From NCBI GenBank assembly GCA_022826205.1, contig JAJDVJ010000012.1, forward strand, positions 1 to 64,000: DNA of 64,000 nt, written 5' to 3'. The notes below the pieces were generated by a model, which was given only the letters and a program-made list of their open reading frames with translations, was not told where the DNA came from and ran no database searches. This document shows positions 18,934-31,434 of the stretch, in pieces. Both the position numbers and the translations under genes were made by a program. Numbering within the stretch: the stretch's first letter is position 1; the number at the start of each line of letters is the position of its first letter. The stretch is from Silicimonas sp. GTDB lineage: Bacteria; Pseudomonadota; Alphaproteobacteria; Rhodobacterales; Rhodobacteraceae.

Positions 18934-19680
18934 ATGCACTTCGACGTGGTCGACCTTGACGCCTTCTATGGCAAGACCCGTCTTGGACGGATCGCACGAG
19001 GCGCCATTCGGGCCCGCATTCGCGAACTCTGGCCCGACACACGCGGCATGAATGTCCTGGGATTCGGATTCGCGGTTCCACTCCTCGGCCCATATCTTGA
19101 TGCCGCGAATCGCGTGACGGCGCTGATGCCAGGTCGGCAGGGCGTGAAGCGCTGGCCAGCCGGGCGGCCCAACGTCTCGGTGCTCTGCGAGGAAACCTTG
19201 TGGCCCGTCGAGACCGACAGCGTTGACCGGCTGATTGTCCTTCACGGCCTTGAGGCCAGTGAACACCCGATTACGCTTCTCGATGAATGCTACCGTGTAC
19301 TCGCGCCCGAGGGCCGTGGCATCCTTGTCGTGCCGAACCGCGCCGGACTGTGGTCGAGCCGCGACGCGACGCCCTTCGGGTTCGGACGGCCCTATACGCT
19401 CGGCCAGCTTGAAGGCATGCTCTCCGCAATCGGCCTTGTGCCGAAGCGACATCTTGCAGCACTTTACCAGCCACCCAGCGAAAAGCGTTTCTGGCTCAGG
19501 ACAGGCCCGTTCTGGGAAAGGCTGGGGGCACGGGTCGCAAATCGCTTCGCCGGAGGCGTGCTTCTCGTTGAAGTTACCAAGCAGGTCCCGGCACCGCCCC
19601 GAGCCGGGTTGGCGGAGGCGATCAAGCGTCCCCTCAGCGTTCTGGAAGGAATTGCGGTGCCCGGACCCAAGCCGGTCTGA
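18934..19680 (+). CDS. Class I SAM-dependent methyltransferase-like protein
   Basis: This 248-residue protein has a Rossmann-like core. Motif I is degenerate ([16 protein letters not shown]), and the central strand/acidic region is [22 protein letters not shown]. The segment [21 protein letters not shown] is the usual post-core motif of ubiquinone/menaquinone-type methyltransferases. The substrate is unknown. The start at 18934 ([13 protein letters not shown]) has GGGAG close upstream; a TTG at 18907 would add nine residues. In alphaproteobacteria this gene commonly sits divergent to gloB. Confidence 0.75.
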   Translation: MHFDVVDLDAFYGKTRLGRIARGAIRARIRELWPDTRGMNVLGFGFAVPLLGPYLDAANRVTALMPGRQGVKRWPAGRPNVSVLCEETLWPVETDSVDRLIVLHGLEASEHPITLLDECYRVLAPEGRGILVVPNRAGLWSSRDATPFGFGRPYTLGQLEGMLSAIGLVPKRHLAALYQPPSEKRFWLRTGPFWERLGARVANRFAGGVLLVEVTKQVPAPPRAGLAEAIKRPLSVLEGIAVPGPKPV

Positions 19681-19779
19681 ACACGGTCAGGTGGAATCGG
19701 CGAGAATTTGCCAAACGTCTCGCACCTGCAACGCTGCATTCCGTCGCACCCGGACCAAGTGACTGGAATGTGGCGAGAT

Positions 19780-19807
19780 TTGCGTTGTGGCACGGGCTGC
19801 CTACCCT
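19780..19807 (+). promoter_or_regulatory. Candidate promoter of the F1 ATP synthase operon
   Basis: TTGCGT (19780-19785), a 16-base spacer, then TACCCT (19802-19807) lies about 120 bases upstream of the atpH start. The -35 fits alphaproteobacterial housekeeping promoters and the -10 is weak. No other pair looks better in the 247-base gap after the methyltransferase gene. Confidence 0.3.
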
Positions 19808-19927
19808 GTTGCGGCGCAGAAATTCCTCTGCTACATGACCGCTGATCTGCTCGCGGGAAGTGTCCGCCGAAAAGGGCCAATTGCATCGGCAACCCGGCGG
19901 AAGCGTCAGGCTTTGGAAAGGGGACAA

Positions 19928-20488
19928 GTGTCGGAATCCGCCTCAATTTCTTCGGGAATTGCCGCTCGCTACGCGACGGCCGTTTTCGAGTTGGCGAAGG
20001 ACGGCGACGGGCTTGACCGCCTCGAGCAGGATGTTGATGCGCTGGACGCGGCCCTTTCCGAAAGCGGTGACTTTCGCAGGCTGATACGCTCGCCGATCTA
20101 TTCGCGCGGCGACCAGGGAAATGCCATTGCGGCCATCGCCGCGGGCATGAACCTCTCCGGCACGATGGCCAATTCGCTCGGACTGATGGCGTCAAGGCGC
20201 CGTCTCTTCGTGTTGCCCCAGCTTGTCATCGCACTCCGTAGACTCGTCGCGGACGAGAGAGGCGAAGTGACCGCCGAGGTGCGCACTGCGACAACTCTCA
20301 CGGATGAGCAGAGGGCATCGCTTGCTGCCGCGCTCAAGGCGTCCGTCCGCAAGGAAGTGAAGATGAACGTTGCCGTCGATGAAAGCCTGATCGGTGGCCT
20401 GGTCGTAAGGGTGGGTTCGAAGATGATCGACACCTCGATCGCGTCGAGGCTTGCGGCCCTGCAGAACACAATGAACGAGGTCGGTTAG
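19928..20488 (+). CDS. atpH: ATP synthase F1 subunit delta
   Basis: The 186-residue delta subunit links the F1 head to the peripheral stalk. It shows the family pattern [17 protein letters not shown] at the N-terminus, and a C-terminal region with VNV-type core [20 protein letters not shown]. The start is a GTG at 19928 preceded by AAAGGGG; the longer open frame has an unlike leader. It is first in the atpHAGDC order usual for alphaproteobacterial F1 operons. Its TAG stop abuts the atpA ATG with no gap. Confidence 0.93.
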   Translation: MSESASISSGIAARYATAVFELAKDGDGLDRLEQDVDALDAALSESGDFRRLIRSPIYSRGDQGNAIAAIAAGMNLSGTMANSLGLMASRRRLFVLPQLVIALRRLVADERGEVTAEVRTATTLTDEQRASLAAALKASVRKEVKMNVAVDESLIGGLVVRVGSKMIDTSIASRLAALQNTMNEVG

Positions 20489-22027
20489 ATGACGATCCAA
20501 GCAGCAGAAATCTCTGCAATCCTCAAGGAGCAGATCAAGAATTTCGGCCAGGAAGCCGAAGTCGCAGAAGTGGGCCGCGTGCTCAGCGTCGGGGACGGCA
20601 TTGCCCGTGTCTACGGTCTCGACAATGTCCAGGCCGGCGAGATGGTCGAGTTTCCCGGCGGCATCATGGGGATGGCGCTCAACCTCGAAAGCGACAATGT
20701 CGGCATCGTGATCTTCGGCTCGGACCGGGACATCAAGGAAGGCGACACGGTCAAGCGCACGAACGCTATCGTGGACGTGCCGGCCGGGGACGCGCTCCTA
20801 GGTCGCGTTGTTGACGGTCTCGGCAACCCGGTCGACGACAAGGGTCCGATCAAGGCAGCTGAGCGGCGTGTTGCGGACGTGAAGGCGCCGGGCATCATCC
20901 CGCGTCGGTCCGTGCATGAGCCCATGGCCACGGGGCTCAAGGCGGTGGACGCCATGATCCCGATCGGCCGGGGTCAGCGGGAACTCATCATCGGCGACCG
21001 CCAGACCGGAAAGACCGCCTTGGCGCTGGACACGATCCTGAACCAGAAGTCGTACAATGACGCTGCCGGCGATGACGAAAGCAAGAAGCTCTATTGCGTC
21101 TACGTCGCGGTCGGACAAAAGCGGTCAACCGTCGCGCAGCTCGTCAGGAAGCTCGAGGAATCGGGCGCAATCGACTACACGATCGTCGTTGCCGCCACCG
21201 CCTCGGAGCCGGCTCCGATGCAGTTCCTCGCTCCCTATGCCGCAACGGCAATGGCGGAGTATTTCCGGGACAATGGCCGCCACGCACTGATTATCTACGA
21301 CGATCTCTCCAAGCAGGCCGTATCCTATCGCCAGATGTCGCTTCTGCTCCGCCGTCCGCCGGGACGCGAAGCCTATCCGGGCGACGTCTTCTACCTGCAC
21401 TCGCGGCTTCTCGAACGCTCGGCGAAGCTCAACGAGGACAACGGCGCCGGATCACTGACGGCACTGCCAATAATCGAAACCCAGGGCGGGGACGTGTCGG
21501 CCTTCATCCCGACCAACGTGATCTCGATCACCGATGGCCAAATCTTCCTAGAAACGGACCTGTTCTACCAAGGCATCCGTCCAGCGGTTAACACCGGCCT
21601 ATCGGTGTCGCGCGTCGGCTCGTCCGCCCAGACCGCCTCGATGAAGTCGGTCGCAGGTTCGGTGAAGCTTGAGCTTGCCCAGTACCGCGAGATGGCGGCC
21701 TTTGCGCAGTTCGGCTCGGACCTCGATGCAGCGACGCAGCGTCTCCTGAACCGGGGTGCGCGACTGACCGAGCTCATGAAGCAGCCGCAGTACTCGCCGC
21801 TGACCAACGCGGAAATCGTCTGCGTCATCTTCTCTGGCATCAACGGATATCTTGACGGGATCGAGATAGGCGACGTGGGACGCTTCGAAAGGGGCCTTAT
21901 CAACCACGTGCGCTCCAAACACCAGGATCTTCTCGACTGGATCACCGCCGAGGACCCGAAGGTCACCGGCGATGCCGCCGACAGGATCAAGGCGGCAATC
22001 GACGAATTCGCCAGCGACTTCTCGTAA
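20489..22027 (+). CDS. atpA: ATP synthase F1 subunit alpha
   Basis: The 512-residue non-catalytic nucleotide-binding subunit of F1. The Walker A motif is GDRQTGKT in [19 protein letters not shown] (about residues 170-177). The conserved [16 protein letters not shown] and the arginine-finger segment [17 protein letters not shown] are intact. Length is normal. Downstream spacing to atpG is 29 bases. Confidence 0.98.
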   Translation: MTIQAAEISAILKEQIKNFGQEAEVAEVGRVLSVGDGIARVYGLDNVQAGEMVEFPGGIMGMALNLESDNVGIVIFGSDRDIKEGDTVKRTNAIVDVPAGDALLGRVVDGLGNPVDDKGPIKAAERRVADVKAPGIIPRRSVHEPMATGLKAVDAMIPIGRGQRELIIGDRQTGKTALALDTILNQKSYNDAAGDDESKKLYCVYVAVGQKRSTVAQLVRKLEESGAIDYTIVVAATASEPAPMQFLAPYAATAMAEYFRDNGRHALIIYDDLSKQAVSYRQMSLLLRRPPGREAYPGDVFYLHSRLLERSAKLNEDNGAGSLTALPIIETQGGDVSAFIPTNVISITDGQIFLETDLFYQGIRPAVNTGLSVSRVGSSAQTASMKSVAGSVKLELAQYREMAAFAQFGSDLDAATQRLLNRGARLTELMKQPQYSPLTNAEIVCVIFSGINGYLDGIEIGDVGRFERGLINHVRSKHQDLLDWITAEDPKVTGDAADRIKAAIDEFASDFS

Positions 22028-22056
22028 TCTCTGAACCGGCCTGAAGGACAGCAGGA

Positions 22057-22917
22057 ATGCCAAGTCTCAAGGACCTCAAGACGCGGATCGACTCGGTCAA
22101 ATCGACCCGGAAGATCACACAGGCGATGCAGATGGTCGCGGCCGCGAAGCTGCGCCGCGCGGAAGAGGCCGCGTCGGCCGCGCGGCCTTACGCCGAGCGG
22201 TTTGACGCCGTTCTGGCCGGATTGGCGGCCGGCATCGGCGAGGACGGCCCGAAGCTCCTGAAGGGCACGGGCTCGGACCAGACCTGGCTTCTCGTCGTCA
22301 TGACGTCCGAGCGCGGGCTCTGCGGCGGCTTCAACTCCTCGATCGTGAGACTTGCAAAAGCTCAGGCCAAGAAACTTGTGGACGACGGCAAGACCGCAAA
22401 GATACTTACCGTCGGAAAGAAGGGGCGTGAGCAGCTCCGTCGCGAATACAGCGACCACTTTGTCGGCCATGTCGATCTCTCTGAAGTGAAGCGGGTCGGC
22501 TACACAAACGCGCAGGACATAGCCTCAGACGTCCTTGGCCGCTTCGACGCCGGGGAATTCGACGTCGCGATGATCTACTTCAACAAGTTCGAAAGCGTCA
22601 TTTCGCAGGTTCCGCAGGAACTGCAGATCATCCCGGCAAAGATCGAAGCCAGCGAAGACGCCACCGTGTTCGACTACGAGCCTGGCGATGATGAAATCCT
22701 CGCCGAACTCCTTCCTCGGGGCGTGGCGACACAGATCTTTGCGGCCCTCCTTGAGAATGGCGCGTCCGAGCAAGGCGCACGAATGAGCGCCATGGACAAC
22801 GCGACCCGCAATGCCGGCGAGATGATCGACAAGCTCACGATCCAGTTCAACCGAACCCGGCAGGCGGTCATCACCAACGAACTGATTGAAATCATTTCGG
22901 GCGCAGAGGCGCTCTGA
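22057..22917 (+). CDS. atpG: ATP synthase F1 subunit gamma
   Basis: The 286-residue central rotor shaft. The N-terminal helix [20 protein letters not shown] and the long C-terminal helix with [20 protein letters not shown], ending [15 protein letters not shown], are diagnostic. The conserved [11 protein letters not shown] lies in the middle domain. Its position between atpA and atpD is standard. Confidence 0.97.
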   Translation: MPSLKDLKTRIDSVKSTRKITQAMQMVAAAKLRRAEEAASAARPYAERFDAVLAGLAAGIGEDGPKLLKGTGSDQTWLLVVMTSERGLCGGFNSSIVRLAKAQAKKLVDDGKTAKILTVGKKGREQLRREYSDHFVGHVDLSEVKRVGYTNAQDIASDVLGRFDAGEFDVAMIYFNKFESVISQVPQELQIIPAKIEASEDATVFDYEPGDDEILAELLPRGVATQIFAALLENGASEQGARMSAMDNATRNAGEMIDKLTIQFNRTRQAVITNELIEIISGAEAL

Positions 22918-24360
<1,443 letters not shown>

Positions 24361-24369
24361 GGAGTCTGC

Positions 24370-24762
24370 ATGTCTGGCACAATGCAATTCGACCTGGTCT
24401 CGCCCGAACGCAGTCTTGCTTCGGGACAGGCCAGTTCAATTTTGATCCCCGGCGCTGACGGGGACATGGTGGCCATGCCGGATCATGCTCCGGTGGTGAC
24501 CGGGCTTCGCCCGGGGATCGTCGCTGCAGAGATCGATGGTGGGATGCTGGAATTCCTAGTGACCGGGGGTTTTGCCCAGATCACGATGGAAGGTGCGACT
24601 GTGCTCGCCGACGAGGCCCTGCCGAAAGCGGAAGCCACGTCCGCGTTCCTTGATGAGCGCATTGCCGCCGCGAAAGAAAGCCAGGACGGCGCGACAGGAG
24701 CAACTGCGGACGAGGCGGCAAAGCGCGTTGCCGATCTTGAGACGCTGAAGGGCAATCTCTGA
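24370..24762 (+). CDS. atpC: ATP synthase F1 subunit epsilon
   Basis: The 130-residue epsilon subunit has an N-terminal beta-sandwich with FDLVSPERSLASGQASSILI and PGADGDMVAMPDHAPVVTGL, then a C-terminal helical part rich in Ala. It is the last gene of atpHAGDC. The Fo genes are elsewhere, as usual in this bacterial group. It converges with the Ada-like gene 81 bases later. Confidence 0.95.
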   Translation: MSGTMQFDLVSPERSLASGQASSILIPGADGDMVAMPDHAPVVTGLRPGIVAAEIDGGMLEFLVTGGFAQITMEGATVLADEALPKAEATSAFLDERIAAAKESQDGATGATADEAAKRVADLETLKGNL

Positions 24763-24843
24763 GGTCTGCATGTGCGCCCGGGTGCTGCTCGCGGCAGACA
24801 CGCAATGACATCCGAACAAACGTTGGGGATTTGGGTCGGGACC

Positions 24844-25686
24844 CTACGCGGTCACGGCGGATTCCCATGCGAGCATGGCACGCTTCACGGGCAGGCCCCA
24901 ATGGTACCCTCCCAACTCGCCTGATTTTCGCAGCGCGCGATGGCACGGAATGAGCCAGGAAATCGGATTCCGTCCAACTGCAGTGCCAACGGCCCTAACG
25001 GCCCTAGGAGCACCAATGACTCGTGCAATGTCCGAATATGTCGTCACGTGACCCGTCGGAATGTGCAAAAGTGCCTCCCACACCTTGATCTGAAAGGGTG
25101 CGCCGATCAGGAACAGCGGCACTGGCCCGTCAGCTCGGCCGCTCTTCGGAAAGGCCGACGCAACCATCGGGGCGAGAACTGCAGGATCCTCTTGGTAGGT
25201 TGCCTTTGGCCAGCGTCCCCGCAAATCCGCCATCGTCGCGCCCGCGCCGGCTTCAGCCGCAAACCCGATGCCGCAAATCCCCCTTGCAGTGCCCATGGCA
25301 AGCGCCGGTCCGAAGGGGCTGCCGAACCAGCCCCAGGATATTTCCAGCCCCTCTCCGCCGCGCGCGTAATCGCCGGGACTCATCGCCTCCCATCGCACGA
25401 ACAGGTCGTGAAGCCTTCCCGATCCCGACAGGCCGACTTCGTCCGCGGTTTCAAGCGTCGTGTGCCGCCGGGCCAGAAGCGCCTTTGCGTGGTCAAGCCT
25501 CAGCCACTGCTGGTACCGCTTGGGTGACACCCCGACCCAACGACTGAAAATCCTCTGGAAGTGCGTAGGGCTCATGTGCATTTCAGACGCGATTTCTTCC
25601 AGCGAATGATCCCGGTCGCCCGCATCGATCAGTTCGATCGCGCGTCGGACAAGCTGGTAGTGGTATCCAGATTCCGGTTCCGACAT
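24844..25686 (-). CDS. AraC-type regulator fused to methylated-DNA-cysteine methyltransferase (Ada-like without its N-terminal domain)
   Basis: This is a 280-residue two-domain protein. An N-terminal AraC helix-turn-helix (residues 10-100) has HMSPTHFQRIFSRWVGVSPK. It is followed by an O6-methylguanine-DNA methyltransferase domain with the active-site motif PCHRALRKSGELGGYHWG and the DNA-binding RAVGTAVGRNP. E. coli Ada has an additional N-terminal zinc domain that senses methylphosphotriesters; that is missing here, so induction may work differently. The start at 25686 (MSEPESGYHYQ) has GAGG upstream; a longer frame to 25782 is possible. It is divergent from nth. Confidence 0.9.
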   Translation of the reverse strand: MSEPESGYHYQLVRRAIELIDAGDRDHSLEEIASEMHMSPTHFQRIFSRWVGVSPKRYQQWLRLDHAKALLARRHTTLETADEVGLSGSGRLHDLFVRWEAMSPGDYARGGEGLEISWGWFGSPFGPALAMGTARGICGIGFAAEAGAGATMADLRGRWPKATYQEDPAVLAPMVASAFPKSGRADGPVPLFLIGAPFQIKVWEALLHIPTGHVTTYSDIARVIGAPRAVRAVGTAVGRNPISWLIPCHRALRKSGELGGYHWGLPVKRAMLAWESAVTA

Positions 25687-25809
25687 GTCCTTGGCCTCTG
25701 CATCGCTTGGCTTCCTGTCCCAGAACTTACGAATCGTCACAAAAAAGGCGACCCGCATCTTGCGAGAAGTGCTTGCCGCCAATTCCTCGTTCCGTCAGAA
25801 ACGCGGTCC

Positions 25810-26454
25810 ATGGCCAAGCAATTGCCCTTTCAAACGCTTGTCGAGATTTTTGCGCGATTCCGCGAGGCTGAAGCCGAGCCCAAAGGCGAACTTCAGCACG
25901 TCAACGCCTACACGCTTGTCGTTGCCGTGGCTCTTTCCGCCCAGGCAACGGATGCGGGCGTCAACAAGGCCACGCACGAACTCTTCAAGGTCGCGGACAC
26001 GCCACAGAAGATGCTGGACCTGGGCGAGGACGGCCTCATCGAACACATCAGGTCCATCGGGCTTTATCGCAACAAGGCCAAGAACGTCATGCGGCTCTCG
26101 CGGATCCTTGTTGACGAGTATGACGGCGAAGTCCCCTCCTCCCGATCCGCCCTGCAATCCCTTCCTGGCGTTGGACGAAAGACCGCCAATGTGGTCCTGA
26201 ACATGTGGTGGGGTCATCCTGCGCAGGCGGTCGACACTCACATCTTCCGCGTCGGCAACCGTACGGGGATCGCACCTGGCAAGGATGTCGATGCAGTCGA
26301 GCGTGCAATCGAGGACAATGTTCCAGCCGAATTCCAGCGCCATGCCCATCACTGGCTGATCCTGCATGGGCGCTACACCTGCGTCGCACGCAAGCCGAAA
26401 TGCGGTGCCTGCCTGATCCACGATCTGTGCAAGTTCGAGGAAAAGGCTGCATGA
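25810..26454 (+). CDS. nth: Endonuclease III (base-excision DNA glycosylase/AP lyase)
   Basis: This 214-residue enzyme removes oxidised pyrimidines and cuts the resulting AP site. It has the helix-hairpin-helix LPGVGRKTANVVLN with the catalytic Lys, the catalytic Asp in VDTHIFRVGNR, and a [4Fe-4S] loop with cysteines spaced C-x6-C-x2-C-x5-C near the C-terminus. The start at 25810 is preceded by a modest site; upstream frames are antisense to the Ada-like gene. Its TGA overlaps the ATG of the kinase downstream by 4 bases. Confidence 0.96.
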   Translation: MAKQLPFQTLVEIFARFREAEAEPKGELQHVNAYTLVVAVALSAQATDAGVNKATHELFKVADTPQKMLDLGEDGLIEHIRSIGLYRNKAKNVMRLSRILVDEYDGEVPSSRSALQSLPGVGRKTANVVLNMWWGHPAQAVDTHIFRVGNRTGIAPGKDVDAVERAIEDNVPAEFQRHAHHWLILHGRYTCVARKPKCGACLIHDLCKFEEKAA

Positions 26455-27431
26455 GCTACGATGTCGTCGGCATCGGCAACGCGATTGTCGACGTGATTTC
26501 GCCCGCAGACGATTCCTTTCTCGAGCACATGGGAATCGAGAAGGGCATCATGCAGCTTGTGGAGCGCGAGCGCGGCGAAAGGCTCTACGGTGCGATGACG
26601 GACAGGGTGCAGGCCCCCGGCGGTTCGGTTGCAAACACGCTGGCGGGACTCGGCAACCTTGGGCTCAAGACCGGATTCATCGGGCGCGTTCGGGACGATG
26701 CGCTCGGCAGGTTCTACGCATCTTCCTTGGCCGCGGACGGAACGGATTTCGTGAATGAACTGGCATCTGGCGGAGACCTGCCCACATCGCGTTCGATGAT
26801 TTTCGTCTCGCCAGACGGCGAACGGTCAATGAACACCTATCTCGGCATCTCGTCCGAACTGGGCCCAGACGACGTTCCGGACGAAGTGGCAGGCGCAACG
26901 AACATCCTGTTTCTCGAGGGCTATCTCTACGACAAGCCAAAGGGAATGGATGCGTTCGAGCGCGCAGCTCGACTTTGCCGCAATGCCGGTGGGCGAGCGG
27001 GCATTGCACTCTCGGACCCGTTCTGCGTTGATCGGCACCGCAACGACTTTCGCCGCCTCGTTCGCGAGCTTGATTACGTCATTGGCAATCAGCATGAATG
27101 GGAATCGCTCTACCAGAGCGACCTTTCCGGAGCGCTGGAATCCGCAGCCGAGGATTCTGGCTTGGTGGTCGTCACCCGATCCGGCGAGGACGTGATGCTG
27201 GTCCGAGGCGACGAGGCAGCACGCGTCCCCGTCAGCCGGGTTGTTCCTGTGGACGCGACAGGCGCGGGCGATCTCTTCGCGGCCGGGTTTCTCTACGGCT
27301 ACGCGACAAGCCAGTCACTTGAGGTCGCGGGCCGAATGGGCTGCGTGGCGGCATCTGAAGTCATCAGCCACTACGGCGCCCGACCGGAAGCCGATCTCAA
27401 GGAACTGTTTCGGAAGAACGGCCTGATCTGA
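26451..27431 (+). CDS. PfkB-family adenosine kinase-like sugar kinase
   Basis: This 326-residue ribokinase-fold enzyme begins MSYDVVGIGNAIVDVISPAD. The first PfkB signature region is GGSVANTLAGLGNLGLKTGF, and the C-terminal signature with the catalytic Asp is DATGAGDLFAAGFLYGYA. Alphaproteobacterial proteins of this type are usually called adenosine kinase; substrate specificity cannot be confirmed from motifs alone. The ATGA overlap with nth implies coupled translation. It converges with murC. Confidence 0.88.
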   Translation: MSYDVVGIGNAIVDVISPADDSFLEHMGIEKGIMQLVERERGERLYGAMTDRVQAPGGSVANTLAGLGNLGLKTGFIGRVRDDALGRFYASSLAADGTDFVNELASGGDLPTSRSMIFVSPDGERSMNTYLGISSELGPDDVPDEVAGATNILFLEGYLYDKPKGMDAFERAARLCRNAGGRAGIALSDPFCVDRHRNDFRRLVRELDYVIGNQHEWESLYQSDLSGALESAAEDSGLVVVTRSGEDVMLVRGDEAARVPVSRVVPVDATGAGDLFAAGFLYGYATSQSLEVAGRMGCVAASEVISHYGARPEADLKELFRKNGLI

Positions 27432-27603
27432 GGCCGCACAAGGTCGCTCCGTCTGCATTGAAGCCCAGAGATGGATTCAATCCATTGATCCAGGACGGAT
27501 GACCGCCCGACCCCGACATGTTCATGCATCGTCGCCTTGTGCCGCCGGACTTGATACTGCAAAACAGGAAGCGCTTTTGGCCTTCTACTGGCACGCATGC
27601 GGC

Positions 27604-29022
27604 CTATGCGGCGTCCCGCGACAGCCGAACCGGCAGCTCGCGGGCCCAGCCGCTGATTGTGCCGGCCCCGAGGCAAACTACGATGTCACCTGGTCGAGCC
27701 TCCGTGCGCACCAGGGATTCCAATGCATCCTCATCCTCCAAGGCACGTGCGTCCTTGTGCCCCTGAAGCGCGATCCCAGCCACAAGGTCTTCGCGAGAGG
27801 CTCCGGCAACCGGATCCTCTCCAGCACCAAATACATCGGCAATGGCCACAACGTCAGCGTCGCTGAAACAACGGCAAAACTCGTCGAACAAGGCCGATAG
27901 CCGCGTATACCTATGCGGCTGATGCACCGCGACTATCCGCGTGTCAGGCCCGGACGCCAGCGCCTGCCTGGCCGCAGCCAACACCGCCGCGATCTCCACA
28001 GGATGGTGACCGTAATCGTCGATGATGGTTACGCCCCCAATTTCTCCCACTTTCGTAAATCGCCGATTGACGCCCTTGAACGCTGCCAACGCTTCACGGA
28101 TTTCCGAGCCCCTCATGCCTAGATGCCGTGCCACTGCCACGGCACCAAGTGCATTGCAGACATTGTGGCTTCCCGGCATCGGCAACGTGCAGTCCTTGAT
28201 CACAGGCCCGTCGGAAAGCTCAATGTCGAAACGGGCCGCAGCATTCTCATGGCGAAGGCTTACCGCCCGCACGTCTGCTTCCGCATTGAATCCGAACGTC
28301 ATGATTCGCCGGTCCGTCACCCGGTCTGCAAGCGCCCGCACCTCAGGATTGTCGGTGCAAAGAACCGCCAGTCCATAGAACGGGATGTTTGACACGAAGT
28401 CCTCGAACCCCTTCCGCAGGTCTTCCATCGTCCCCCAATGCTCCATGTGCTCAGGGTCGATGTTGGTCACGACGGCAATGGTCGCCGGAAGTCGGTTGAA
28501 GGTGCCGTCCGATTCGTCGGCTTCAACCACCATCCACTCGCCGCTTCCGACGCGCGCATTCGATCCATAGGCGTGAATGATGCCACCGTTGATCACCGTA
28601 GGATCAATGCCCCCGGCATCCAACAGAGCTGCCACCAGCGTCGTCGTCGTGGTCTTCCCGTGCGTGCCGGCAACCGCAACATTGGATCGCAGTCGCATGA
28701 GTTCGGCCAGCATTTCAGCCCGTCGCACGACTGGAAGGCCCCGCCTTCTTGCTTCGTCCCTTTCCGGGTTGCCTGGCTTGATGGCAGAGGAGATGACGAT
28801 GACCTCGGCCCCTTCCAGATTCTCCGCGCACTGGCCTTCGAAAATTGTCGCCCCAAGACGCGCCAGCCGGTCGGTGATCTTCGAGGACTTCAGATCCGAA
28901 CCCTGAACAATGTATCCCGCTTCGATCAGCACCTCGGCGATGCCGGACATGCCGATGCCTCCGATTCCGACAAAATGGATCGGACCCATCTCCGTTGGAA
29001 GCTTGGTGACTGCTGCGTTCAA
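27604..29022 (-). CDS. murC: UDP-N-acetylmuramate--L-alanine ligase
   Basis: This 472-residue cytoplasmic ligase adds L-Ala to UDP-MurNAc in peptidoglycan synthesis. The N-terminal UDP-binding loop is [17 protein letters not shown], the ATP loop is [14 protein letters not shown], and the Mur-ligase centre has [10 protein letters not shown] and [10 protein letters not shown]. The best start is a TTG at 29022, one base after the murG stop and preceded by GGAG; this gives [19 protein letters not shown]. An ATG at 28989 would cut the usual leader. The longer frame to 29133 overlaps murG and is rejected. Confidence 0.95.
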   Translation of the reverse strand: MNAAVTKLPTEMGPIHFVGIGGIGMSGIAEVLIEAGYIVQGSDLKSSKITDRLARLGATIFEGQCAENLEGAEVIVISSAIKPGNPERDEARRRGLPVVRRAEMLAELMRLRSNVAVAGTHGKTTTTTLVAALLDAGGIDPTVINGGIIHAYGSNARVGSGEWMVVEADESDGTFNRLPATIAVVTNIDPEHMEHWGTMEDLRKGFEDFVSNIPFYGLAVLCTDNPEVRALADRVTDRRIMTFGFNAEADVRAVSLRHENAAARFDIELSDGPVIKDCTLPMPGSHNVCNALGAVAVARHLGMRGSEIREALAAFKGVNRRFTKVGEIGGVTIIDDYGHHPVEIAAVLAAARQALASGPDTRIVAVHQPHRYTRLSALFDEFCRCFSDADVVAIADVFGAGEDPVAGASREDLVAGIALQGHKDARALEDEDALESLVRTEARPGDIVVCLGAGTISGWARELPVRLSRDAA

Positions 29023-29023
29023 G

Positions 29024-30112
29024 TCACTCTCCAGCCAATTGCTCGACAGCGAAAGCCAGATGGCTTGCCGCATCCGGCATTGCCAGGCCAAGGGCATTGT
29101 CCCGCATCCGCAAGGCAGTTCCGACCGTCCCAAGCACGCCCTGCATCTGCTCTGTCAAGGCGGAAGGGTCAAGTTCGGATTCGGGTAAAAGGATTGCGGC
29201 GCCGGCATCGGCAAGATTGCGCGCATTCGCGGTTTGATGATCCGCTGCCGCTGCCGCGTAGGGAATCAGGATGGCGGGTCGTCCAATCACGCAAATGTCC
29301 GCAACCGTTGATGCCCCCGCCCGACTAATTGCGAGATGCGCCTTCTCGATCCGATGGGCAATGTCCGCGAAGAACGGTTCGACATCGGCTTCAATGCCAG
29401 TGGACTCGTATGCGGCCCTCACGGAAGCCAGGTCTTCAGGCCTCGCCTGATGCGCGACGCGCACGGTCGCAGCGAGTCGGTTTCTCAGGTCGAGGATTGC
29501 CGGCGGCACGACTTCGGAGAGTATGCGTGCACCTTGGGATCCGCCGATCACCAGTATAGAAAATGGGCCACTTTCCGGGATCTCGTAAGCGGCCCCAGCC
29601 CGATCCAGCACCTGAGCCCTAACCGGGTTTCCTGTGTGCACGGCAGAGACTCCGTCTGGAAGGGCGGTAGGCCAAGTTCCACACGCAACCTTGTCGACCC
29701 GCCGGGCAAACAATCGGTTCGTCCGACCGAGGACGCCATTCTGCTCGTGGATCATCCTGGGAATGCGGAGCGCCCAAGCCGCAGCGAGGGCGGGAATTGA
29801 GGGATATCCTCCAAAGCCAACCACCGCACTCGGTCGATCACGCAGAAACCTGAACTTTGCCGCCGCGATTCCGACAGCAATGGCGAATGGTGCCAGAAGC
29901 TTCGTTGGCGTTCCGCCGCGCGCGAAAGTTGCGCTTGCAATCTTCCGCACAACAACCCGATCCGGGAATCCGCCCGCATATTGTGCGCCCCGGCCGTCCG
30001 TCATGAGCGTTACCCGCCAGCCTTTTGCCAACATCGTCTCCGCAAGGGCCTGAGCCGGAAACATGTGGCCGCCAGTTCCGCCAGCGGAAATTGCAAGATG
30101 GCGCGTGCTCAT
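29024..30112 (-). CDS. murG: UDP-N-acetylglucosamine--MurNAc-(pentapeptide)-diphosphoundecaprenol transferase
   Basis: This 362-residue membrane-associated GT-B glycosyltransferase forms lipid II. The N-terminal glycine-rich loop [20 protein letters not shown] and the second loop [16 protein letters not shown] are intact. The C-terminal nucleotide-sugar site is [20 protein letters not shown]. It overlaps ftsW by 4 bases and is followed by murC after a single base, so the three genes are coupled. Confidence 0.96.
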   Translation of the reverse strand: MSTRHLAISAGGTGGHMFPAQALAETMLAKGWRVTLMTDGRGAQYAGGFPDRVVVRKIASATFARGGTPTKLLAPFAIAVGIAAAKFRFLRDRPSAVVGFGGYPSIPALAAAWALRIPRMIHEQNGVLGRTNRLFARRVDKVACGTWPTALPDGVSAVHTGNPVRAQVLDRAGAAYEIPESGPFSILVIGGSQGARILSEVVPPAILDLRNRLAATVRVAHQARPEDLASVRAAYESTGIEADVEPFFADIAHRIEKAHLAISRAGASTVADICVIGRPAILIPYAAAAADHQTANARNLADAGAAILLPESELDPSALTEQMQGVLGTVGTALRMRDNALGLAMPDAASHLAFAVEQLAGE

Positions 30113-31275
30113 CGCCCGTTTCCGGCAAGGCTGCCGGGGACTTCGCCGTGAGGCCGAGTTCGCGTGAATGCCAGCAGCATGCCCACCAAAATGCCGCCGG
30201 CAAGCAGCGACGAGCCTCCGTAGCTTACGAAGGGCAGCGTCATGCCCTTGGCAGGAAGGAGCCTGACCGCAACGCTCAGGTTGATCAGCGCCTGCATTGC
30301 AAAGGTGCAGGCCAACCCTGTACCGGCAAGCCGAATGAAGGGATCGCGCTCACGCGTCAGCCGGTAGAGCGAACGGAACGCAATGGTCGAATAGAGCAGA
30401 ATAACGACAAGGACGAGGATCAGCCCGTATTCCTCGGCGGCGACGGCGATGATGAAGTCCGTGTGAGCGTCGGGCAGCGACCACTTCACCGTGCCTTCGC
30501 CCACACCGACGCCAAAAAGACCGCCCTCCCTGATGGCGTTCGCGGCGTAGCCAAGCTGGGTGGTTGGATCGACGTCGGTCGACAGGAACCCGTCGATGCG
30601 GCGTGCAACGTGCTCGGAATTCTCGTAGGCAAGGATGCCACAGGCAATGATCAGTCCTGCAATCAACAAGAGAAGCAGGAAATGGGCGCCCCCCACGAAG
30701 TACATGACTCCCCATGCAAAGAAGATCAGGCAGGCCTGTCCGTAGTCCGGCTGCATGGCAAGAAGACCCACAACCGCCAAGGCCAGCGCGAAGGAAAGGG
30801 ACTTTCCTGGGGGGCCTGCAACCTCGTTGGACGCTGCAATCAGCCAAGCCACGAGCACGATGAAGCCAGGCTTCAGGAACTCCGAGGGCTGCAAGGACCC
30901 GAAGCCAAGGGAAAACCACCGGACCGCCCCCTTTCCAAAGTCAGTGCCGAAGAACGGCAACATGACCATTGCCCCGAAGGAAGCCAGGAAGACAAGCACG
31001 GCAATGCGCCGGACGGTTTTGGGGGCCAGGAGCGTAATCGCGAACATTGTCAGAAGCGCGACTGCTCCGAACGCTACCTGCCGTTCGAAATAATGGAACG
31101 CCCACAATCCGTGCCGCTCGGCCAAAGGAGGGCTGGATGCGAGACCCAGCAACAAGCCGATGCCAAACAACGCAAGGACGCAGCCTATCGACCACCTGTC
31201 GACGGTGCGCCACCAGCGTGGAAGTATTGGCTCGCCGTTCCTGCGGAAAACCGAGCCGTAAACCATCTCCGTCAT
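30109..31275 (-). CDS. ftsW: Peptidoglycan glycosyltransferase FtsW
   Basis: The 388-residue SEDS-family polymerase of the division septum has about ten membrane segments. The SEDS signature near the C-terminus is [20 protein letters not shown], and the catalytic-region [17 protein letters not shown] is present. The N-terminus is cytoplasmic. In most alphaproteobacteria it follows murD in the dcw cluster; here murD is not in the window and nudC sits upstream, across a 159-base gap. Confidence 0.95.
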   Translation of the reverse strand: MTEMVYGSVFRRNGEPILPRWWRTVDRWSIGCVLALFGIGLLLGLASSPPLAERHGLWAFHYFERQVAFGAVALLTMFAITLLAPKTVRRIAVLVFLASFGAMVMLPFFGTDFGKGAVRWFSLGFGSLQPSEFLKPGFIVLVAWLIAASNEVAGPPGKSLSFALALAVVGLLAMQPDYGQACLIFFAWGVMYFVGGAHFLLLLLIAGLIIACGILAYENSEHVARRIDGFLSTDVDPTTQLGYAANAIREGGLFGVGVGEGTVKWSLPDAHTDFIIAVAAEEYGLILVLVVILLYSTIAFRSLYRLTRERDPFIRLAGTGLACTFAMQALINLSVAVRLLPAKGMTLPFVSYGGSSLLAGGILVGMLLAFTRTRPHGEVPGSLAGNGR

Positions 31276-31434
31276 GCGTTCTGCTCGTCCGCCTGCCTGC
31301 CCGTTTGCCGGGTCTGCGCGGAAACATAGCCAAATGTGCGCACAAAATCCAGTGTGCCCGTAGAAATTCGTGGACGGACCGCCGGCTGCGAAATAGCCGC
31401 CCTCGGAACCGATCGGCGCGCGCCAAGCGACGAG

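Noticed and set aside
24763-24843. Terminator after atpC
   Set aside because: Only a five-base GGGTC/GACCC pairing overlapping the next gene's stop was found, too weak to call.
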